DNA of 35,812 bases from Bacillota bacterium. GTDB taxonomy: Bacteria; Bacteroidota; Bacteroidia; Bacteroidales; Bacteroidaceae. Positions 31,843-35,812 of the stretch are shown here, in pieces; positions within the stretch are counted from its first letter, which is position 1, and every line of letters starts with the position of its first letter. The notes beneath the pieces are model-generated. The model did no database searches. It was given only the letters and a program-made list of their open reading frames with translations, and was not told the DNA's origin. The position numbers and the translations under genes were made by a program. The stretch is from contig JAMPFD010000020.1 in the NCBI GenBank assembly GCA_023664625.1, forward strand, positions 1 through 35,812, given 5' to 3'.

Positions 31843-32949
31843 TCAGAAAACGAAATCGGAAATCAGCGGCAGATGGTCGCTGTAGCCATTGCGCGCCACA
31901 GGTCCGAGAAAGAAACGGCGGGGCTTCACACCGCCATATTTCGTGTCAGGCTCGAGCAACTCAGGATGACTGCCAATACATGAAGTGCGGAAAGAGGACA
32001 GCAAGGCTTCCGAAACAAGGATATGGTCAAGACTTCCCCATTCGCCCTTGTAGCGGTACGTGCCGCCAATGGTAGCATTCGCCGCCTCAGACGTTATGTC
32101 CGTAAGACCGCAGGACGCAAGGTAAGTGAGGCCGGCGGACGGGCTGTGGTCATTGAAATCTCCCATAACAATGATGTGCGGACGTGGCTCCGATACGCGG
32201 ATGGAGTCCACACTCTGCATAAGACGGCGTGCCACTGCCATACGGAACTCCCTTGTAGCTTTCTCACCGCCTCTCCTGCTCGGCGAATGGAGCACAAAAA
32301 TATGCAGCGGGAATATGCCGCCGGGATTCTCTCTAAGCATTGCCGCGGACGAGCATAGCGTCGCACCACGGACGTAAAGGATGTCGCGGGTGGGACGCAT
32401 TCCCGGCACGGTGTCTACCCGAAGGCTGTAACTTGTGTCGGCACGGAAGGCAGAAGGCTGATACAAAAGTGCCACATCAATGCCCCTGTTGTCAGGAGAA
32501 TCGGTCATCACATACTCATATCCCGCACCTCGAAGCAGCGACCTGCGCGTCAGAGCGTGAAGCACACTGTCGTTCTCCACTTCACACAGCCCGACAACCG
32601 AGGGCGGAAAGAACTTGCCGTCCTCGGTACTTGAAAGAACAATGCCACGGGCAACGGCATTGAGCTTACGCCAGTACTTTCCGCGTGTCCAATGACAGGA
32701 ACCGTCAGGTAAATAATCCATGTCGTTTTTAAGACTGTCATGGTGTGTATCGAAGAGATTTTCCACGTTATATTCCATAACACGGAAGCGATATTTTCCT
32801 CCTTCCTCCTGAGCAGAAAGTTTACCACTGGCAACAAAAATCACAACAGTATATAAGAAAATATTTGACAAATAACTTTTACATTGTGCAGTCACTTGCG
32901 AGCAAAATACCGAGAGACGCATACGGAAATATGCCATACTGTACCCCAT
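31843..32949 (-). CDS. Exported endonuclease/exonuclease/phosphatase family protein
   Basis: I start it at the ATG at 32949, whose first base overlaps the TAA of the preceding regulator gene (TAATG), giving 368 residues; an ATG at 32976 is possible but overlaps that gene by 28 nt. A late signal or anchor helix (IFLYTVVIFVASGKLSAQ) precedes the catalytic domain. EEP motifs are in order: VMEYNVENLFDTHHD, VGLCEVEND, NRGIDVALLY, HIIVMGDFNDHS, GSLDHILVS and the final GYSDHLPLI. All catalytic Asn, Glu, Asp and His residues are present, so it should be an active metal-dependent phosphodiesterase or phosphatase outside the cytoplasm. DNA, phospholipid or another phosphoester are all possible substrates. 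Confidence 0.9.
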   Translation of the reverse strand: MGYSMAYFRMRLSVFCSQVTAQCKSYLSNIFLYTVVIFVASGKLSAQEEGGKYRFRVMEYNVENLFDTHHDSLKNDMDYLPDGSCHWTRGKYWRKLNAVARGIVLSSTEDGKFFPPSVVGLCEVENDSVLHALTRRSLLRGAGYEYVMTDSPDNRGIDVALLYQPSAFRADTSYSLRVDTVPGMRPTRDILYVRGATLCSSAAMLRENPGGIFPLHIFVLHSPSRRGGEKATREFRMAVARRLMQSVDSIRVSEPRPHIIVMGDFNDHSPSAGLTYLASCGLTDITSEAANATIGGTYRYKGEWGSLDHILVSEALLSSFRTSCIGSHPELLEPDTKYGGVKPRRFFLGPVARNGYSDHLPLISDFVF

Positions 32950-33434
32950 TACTTCTTTGGCACAAACGATTCCCATGTCTGGTCATCATAGAATACTCTG
33001 ATTTCTGTAATACGCCGCGGTGCTTTGTCAATATTTTTCGTATCAAGAACAAGAGACGGAGAACCTTGACGCTGTTGGCGGGATGTGGACGGTGAGGCAT
33101 TGCCGGACGGCACAGGACGACCTGACGGCGTAGAGTCTCCGAAATCCAATGTCCCCGGTTCCGGCACCCGGACTGTATCGCCGGAGAAAAGATCTTCCGT
33201 GGCAGCCGGCGTGGTGACACTCCCAGGCTGGAACATCTCACCTTCGCCCCACATCAGCCAGTCGGTGTTCAAAGTCGGCATCTTACTGCGGATTGCCTCA
33301 ACAATATTAAGGGTGGGGCGGGTGCGCTCCTGAAGGATACTGCTCAAGGAGGCGGGTGACACTCCTATGAAATTTGAAAAACTCTGCTGGTTCATATGCT
33401 GAGATTCCATCAGCTGTCGTATTCTGTCTTTCAT
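32949..33434 (-). CDS. XRE-type helix-turn-helix regulator
   Basis: The N-terminal 65 residues form a Cro/CI-type HTH: MKDRIRQLMESQHMNQQSFS, then NFIGVSPASLSSILQERTRP with TLNIVEAIRSKMP and a WLMWGEGEMF close. The middle (about 70-130) is a flexible Pro, Ser, Gly and Thr-rich linker. The last 25 residues (RRITEIRVFYDDQTWESFVP) form a short conserved tail that may contact another protein. This architecture is widespread and conserved in Bacteroidetes. It overlaps the start of the EEP gene by one base, so the two are translated together. Likely promoter box at 33608-33615. Confidence 0.88.
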   Translation of the reverse strand: MKDRIRQLMESQHMNQQSFSNFIGVSPASLSSILQERTRPTLNIVEAIRSKMPTLNTDWLMWGEGEMFQPGSVTTPAATEDLFSGDTVRVPEPGTLDFGDSTPSGRPVPSGNASPSTSRQQRQGSPSLVLDTKNIDKAPRRITEIRVFYDDQTWESFVPKK

Positions 33435-33607
33435 ATATAATATAAATGTGCTTACTTACAATCTGAAAGTCGGTCTTCAGTGACTGTCAGGATGGCGGAT
33501 GATGATGTCCGGATTGTTAAAACCATAATCGATGTCTGCCGGATTATCTCATATCATGTGTCAAACGAGGACTGACATGGCGAATTTTGTCTATTTTTTT
33601 GACTTTA

Positions 33608-33615
33608 CAAAGTTA
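33608..33615 (-). promoter_or_regulatory. -7 box for the XRE-EEP operon
   Basis: TAACTTTG on the minus strand matches TAnnTTTG; about 20 bp upstream GTTG replaces TTTG. The leader would be about 165 nt. Confidence 0.45.
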
Positions 33616-34693
33616 TATATAAAAATTGACATGCACAACATTTTTAAATGTATTTATAATATTTGTTGATTTAATGTCTTAAAATCCGAATTACAGTCAT
33701 ACACCTTTGTATATTCAGAGTTTTATAATCAATGTTTACAAACATAAACTCTTAGTTCAAAAAGTATTACTCAGAGAAACAATAACGTATCTGTCTATAT
33801 TACTGGGTATTTCACCATTATTATTCGAAGCATTGGGCATATTTTGCATAATTCTGACAACTTTGGCTCATTTTCATCATTCTACGATGTTTATCTTATT
33901 GCATTTTTATCATAAACTCTTAGGTTTTAGTCTGTTGTATATCATTAAATATGGTTGTATATTTATGCATTCAGGTTTTTGAATCTTTTATTTTACAAAT
34001 TACAATCGCGGTATTTGCGTTTGTTTATTATTTTGGTTTTCTGTGTATTTATGTTTGTATTTGTGTTTGTGTATTTCAATTTATAAATTCAGGCATATTT
34101 ATCAACATTGTTGTATGTAAATAAATATTAACACTAAATTTGCAAAGTATCGCACAGAACAAAACTACGCATTTTTCGCGATTTTAAGGTTCCATCCCAC
34201 TTTCCTTGGCAATAAGCCATGAATTTCAAGCCGACAACCATTGCAAACACCGATAAACAAAGGGCTGAGACACATTTTCATTCCTCCGGATAAACATGCT
34301 TTTTACTATATTTTTAGAGATAAAATATAACCAACTCCCACCCAAAATCACAGAAATTCGGAGGTACAGTACACAAAAACCGTCTGAAATAAGGCATATT
34401 TACGTGTGAATTTTTGTTAATCCATTGAGAAATACAAAAAAGAACAGAAAGGTATACGCCTCCACACATAGTAGCCATGATATATAAAATGCGTACTGTA
34501 AGCCTGTCACTGCTTACAGTACGCATCCCTGTCTCACATAATCAAAAAACTAATAGAATAAGAAAACTCACACCTTATTATATATATGATAACAGGGAAC
34601 AATATACTACGCTGTGAATTTATCCCGCCCCCCATTATGATAAATAGAACGTTTGGTAAATTTGGAGAAAAATAAAAATTCTCCGGCTGACAG
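33616..34693. other. Long AT-rich gene-free stretch
   Basis: Over 1 kb without a credible gene; open frames here have biased composition and no family features. It holds T/G-rich tracts (34020-34080, repeated TTTGT/GTATTT words), a plus-strand TAAATTTG box (34135-34142) with no downstream gene, and a perfect 15-bp hairpin (34489-34503 with 34512-34526, arm ATGCGTACTGTAAGC) lacking a T-run. An untranslated RNA cannot be excluded. Confidence 0.45.
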
Positions 34694-35725
34694 TCAATGA
34701 AGAATAAAATAAATCAACTCCTGCATCAGTTCACGTTCCGATGCACTACGGTTATCAAGTCCGTTACTCTTCGCTGCAACAGTGCGAAGCTTCTGGATAA
34801 CCTGCATTGTTTTCATGGCATTATATACATTCATTGCTGTTATATAGTCACGGGCTGCCCACCCTCCCCTCAGGCCCAGCCATGCAGAAAGTTCTTCTCC
34901 GTTCAACCTGTTAGGGCAATAGAAAGCAAGCATGAGGTTCTGAAAGAAATTGAACAACTGTGGCACAATAGAATGAAGATTACCTGACTGGGGATTATTG
35001 TAAAAATATTTCGCAATACGATTTGCCTTGACAACATCCTTCTTTATTATGGCATCCCGCAGTTCAAAGACATTAAAGTCCTTACTTATACCGATCTGTT
35101 CTTCCACAAGCTGAGGAGTGATACGTGTCTCTCCCTGTGGCAAAGTAAGAAAAAGTTTGTCAAGTTCCGACACTACCCTACTGAGGTCGGCACCTATGTA
35201 ATCCGCGAGCATCATACATGCCTTTTCCTCTATGCTGACTCCCTTGGCTCTAAGATGTCCGTTAATGAATCCTGGAAGCTGGTAGTCACGCAGTTTTTTG
35301 CTCTCAAAAAAGACTCCGTTACGCTCGGCCTCCCCTATCCATCCCTTACGGCTTTTAGGTGCTTCCTTCTTGTAACAGAGAACAAGAATTGTGGAGGCAA
35401 TCGGAGATTTAAGATACTTCTCCAATTGTTCTATGTTTTTCAACAACTGAGCTTCACGCACAATGATGACCTGATACTCGGACATCATCGGAGCAGCATG
35501 GGCGGCATCCATAATCTGCGAAGGACTTGTGTCAAGTCCGTAAAGAGTCATTTGATTGAAATCACGCTCCTCCGGTTTGATTGCATTGTCAGATATGTAA
35601 TCGGAAATTTTGTCAATAAAGTACGGTTCATCGCCCATAAGAAGATAGACCGGTGAGAATTTCCGTACCTTCATGTCTTTCATGATGCTCTCGAATGTAG
35701 CACCGGAGGAACGCTTTTCTGCCAT
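34694..35725 (-). CDS. holA: DNA polymerase III delta subunit
   Basis: HolA is the wrench subunit of the clamp loader that opens the beta clamp. The 343 residues are normal length. The N-terminal AAA+-like domain shows FSPVYLLMGDEPYFIDKISD and QVIIVREAQLL. The middle has the family block KACMMLADYIGADLSRVVSE followed by ELDKLFLTLPQG, and the C-terminal collar domain contains NVFELRDAIIKKD and LRTVAAKSNGLDNRSASERE. There are no Walker motifs, as expected for delta. It is probably monocistronic. A promoter pointing the other way lies immediately upstream. Confidence 0.94.
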   Translation of the reverse strand: MAEKRSSGATFESIMKDMKVRKFSPVYLLMGDEPYFIDKISDYISDNAIKPEERDFNQMTLYGLDTSPSQIMDAAHAAPMMSEYQVIIVREAQLLKNIEQLEKYLKSPIASTILVLCYKKEAPKSRKGWIGEAERNGVFFESKKLRDYQLPGFINGHLRAKGVSIEEKACMMLADYIGADLSRVVSELDKLFLTLPQGETRITPQLVEEQIGISKDFNVFELRDAIIKKDVVKANRIAKYFYNNPQSGNLHSIVPQLFNFFQNLMLAFYCPNRLNGEELSAWLGLRGGWAARDYITAMNVYNAMKTMQVIQKLRTVAAKSNGLDNRSASERELMQELIYFILH

Positions 35726-35730
35726 TTTGT

Positions 35731-35761
35731 TTTGGAATTTGAAATAAATACATTAACTTTG
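35731..35761 (+). promoter_or_regulatory. Divergent promoter reading out of the window
   Basis: TTTG (35731-35734), a 19-bp spacer, then TAACTTTG (35754-35761), a full match to the Bacteroidetes consensus, 5 bp beyond the holA start and pointing away from it. The gene it drives starts beyond 35812 or very near the window end. Confidence 0.6.
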
Positions 35762-35766
35762 TATTG

Positions 35767-35774
35767 CAAATTTA
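35767..35774 (-). promoter_or_regulatory. -7 box for holA
   Basis: TAAATTTG on the minus strand (35774-35767), 42 bp ahead of the holA ATG. No clear -33 element is visible. It is interleaved with the divergent promoter at 35731-35761. Confidence 0.45.
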
Positions 35775-35812
35775 CAGCAACACACGTAAATATATGATCT
35801 ATACACAATTAC

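Noticed and set aside
33707..33982. Plus-strand 91-codon hydrophobic frame
   Set aside because: AT-rich DNA gives Phe, Ile, Leu and Tyr by composition alone; no promoter, no homology pattern.
33616..34693. Replication origin
   Set aside because: The AT-rich region and nearby holA suggested it, but I saw no DnaA-box cluster (TTATNCACA) and no dnaA or origin-flanking genes.

Overview
The window looks like a chromosomal segment of a Bacteroidales bacterium, most probably of the Prevotellaceae. Three things point there. Many genes are preceded by the Bacteroidetes -7 box TAnnTTTG, in several cases with TTTG about 20 bp upstream, and lack clear Shine-Dalgarno sequences. The gene families are typical of the order (two LeuA-type synthases in one leu operon, RluB with an RG/GY-rich head, DUF3737, DUF805, one-domain LytTR regulators). 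One exported protein ends in a SLDGR...GIYI tail common in Prevotella. This is an assignment by gene style, not by comparison with a database.

Layout. 1-1711: end of an insertion-sequence-like repeat, a small secreted protein, a lone LytTR regulator and the terminator of the next operon. 1800-7853 (minus): branched-chain amino acid operon leuA / PH-domain membrane protein / leuC / leuD / second LeuA-type synthase, with no leuB. 8043-9596 (minus): dnaB. 9760-12577: a decayed RND efflux locus in which the pump is cut in half, and the fusion protein and divergent AraC regulator have both lost their 5' ends at one junction. 12578-13412: remnants and strong hairpins. 13413-18188 (minus): purB, rluB-like pseudouridine synthase and asnS. 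18450-18524: tRNA-Val(TAC). 18981-19252: a zinc-ribbon gene broken by three frameshifts. 19520-20392 (plus): ispE. 20678-23501 (minus): DUF3737 protein, MATE transporter and luxS. 23819-28585 (minus): a five-gene cassette of four exported proteins (alpha/beta hydrolase, cyclophilin-like lipoprotein, DUF362 protein, CMD-cupin fusion) plus an AraC regulator with stop/start overlaps. 28991-30782 (minus): two related exported proteins and a DUF805 membrane protein. 31843-33434 (minus): an XRE-type regulator translationally coupled to an exported EEP-family nuclease/phosphatase. 34694-35725 (minus): holA, with a divergent promoter reading out of the window.

Working together, the leu genes supply leucine and perhaps, through a citramalate-type reaction, isoleucine precursors. 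purB, asnS, the tRNA, ispE, dnaB and holA are housekeeping. The accessory material is the exported-enzyme cassette, the small secreted paralogues and several repeat families. The repeats include a MITE-like element with AAGTAACT inverted termini (full, deleted and solo-end copies), hairpins sharing a GGTAAC core, two IS-end-like palindromes, and a 126-bp multi-stem palindrome that could encode a structured RNA. I saw no CRISPR array, rRNA, intact transposase or prophage.
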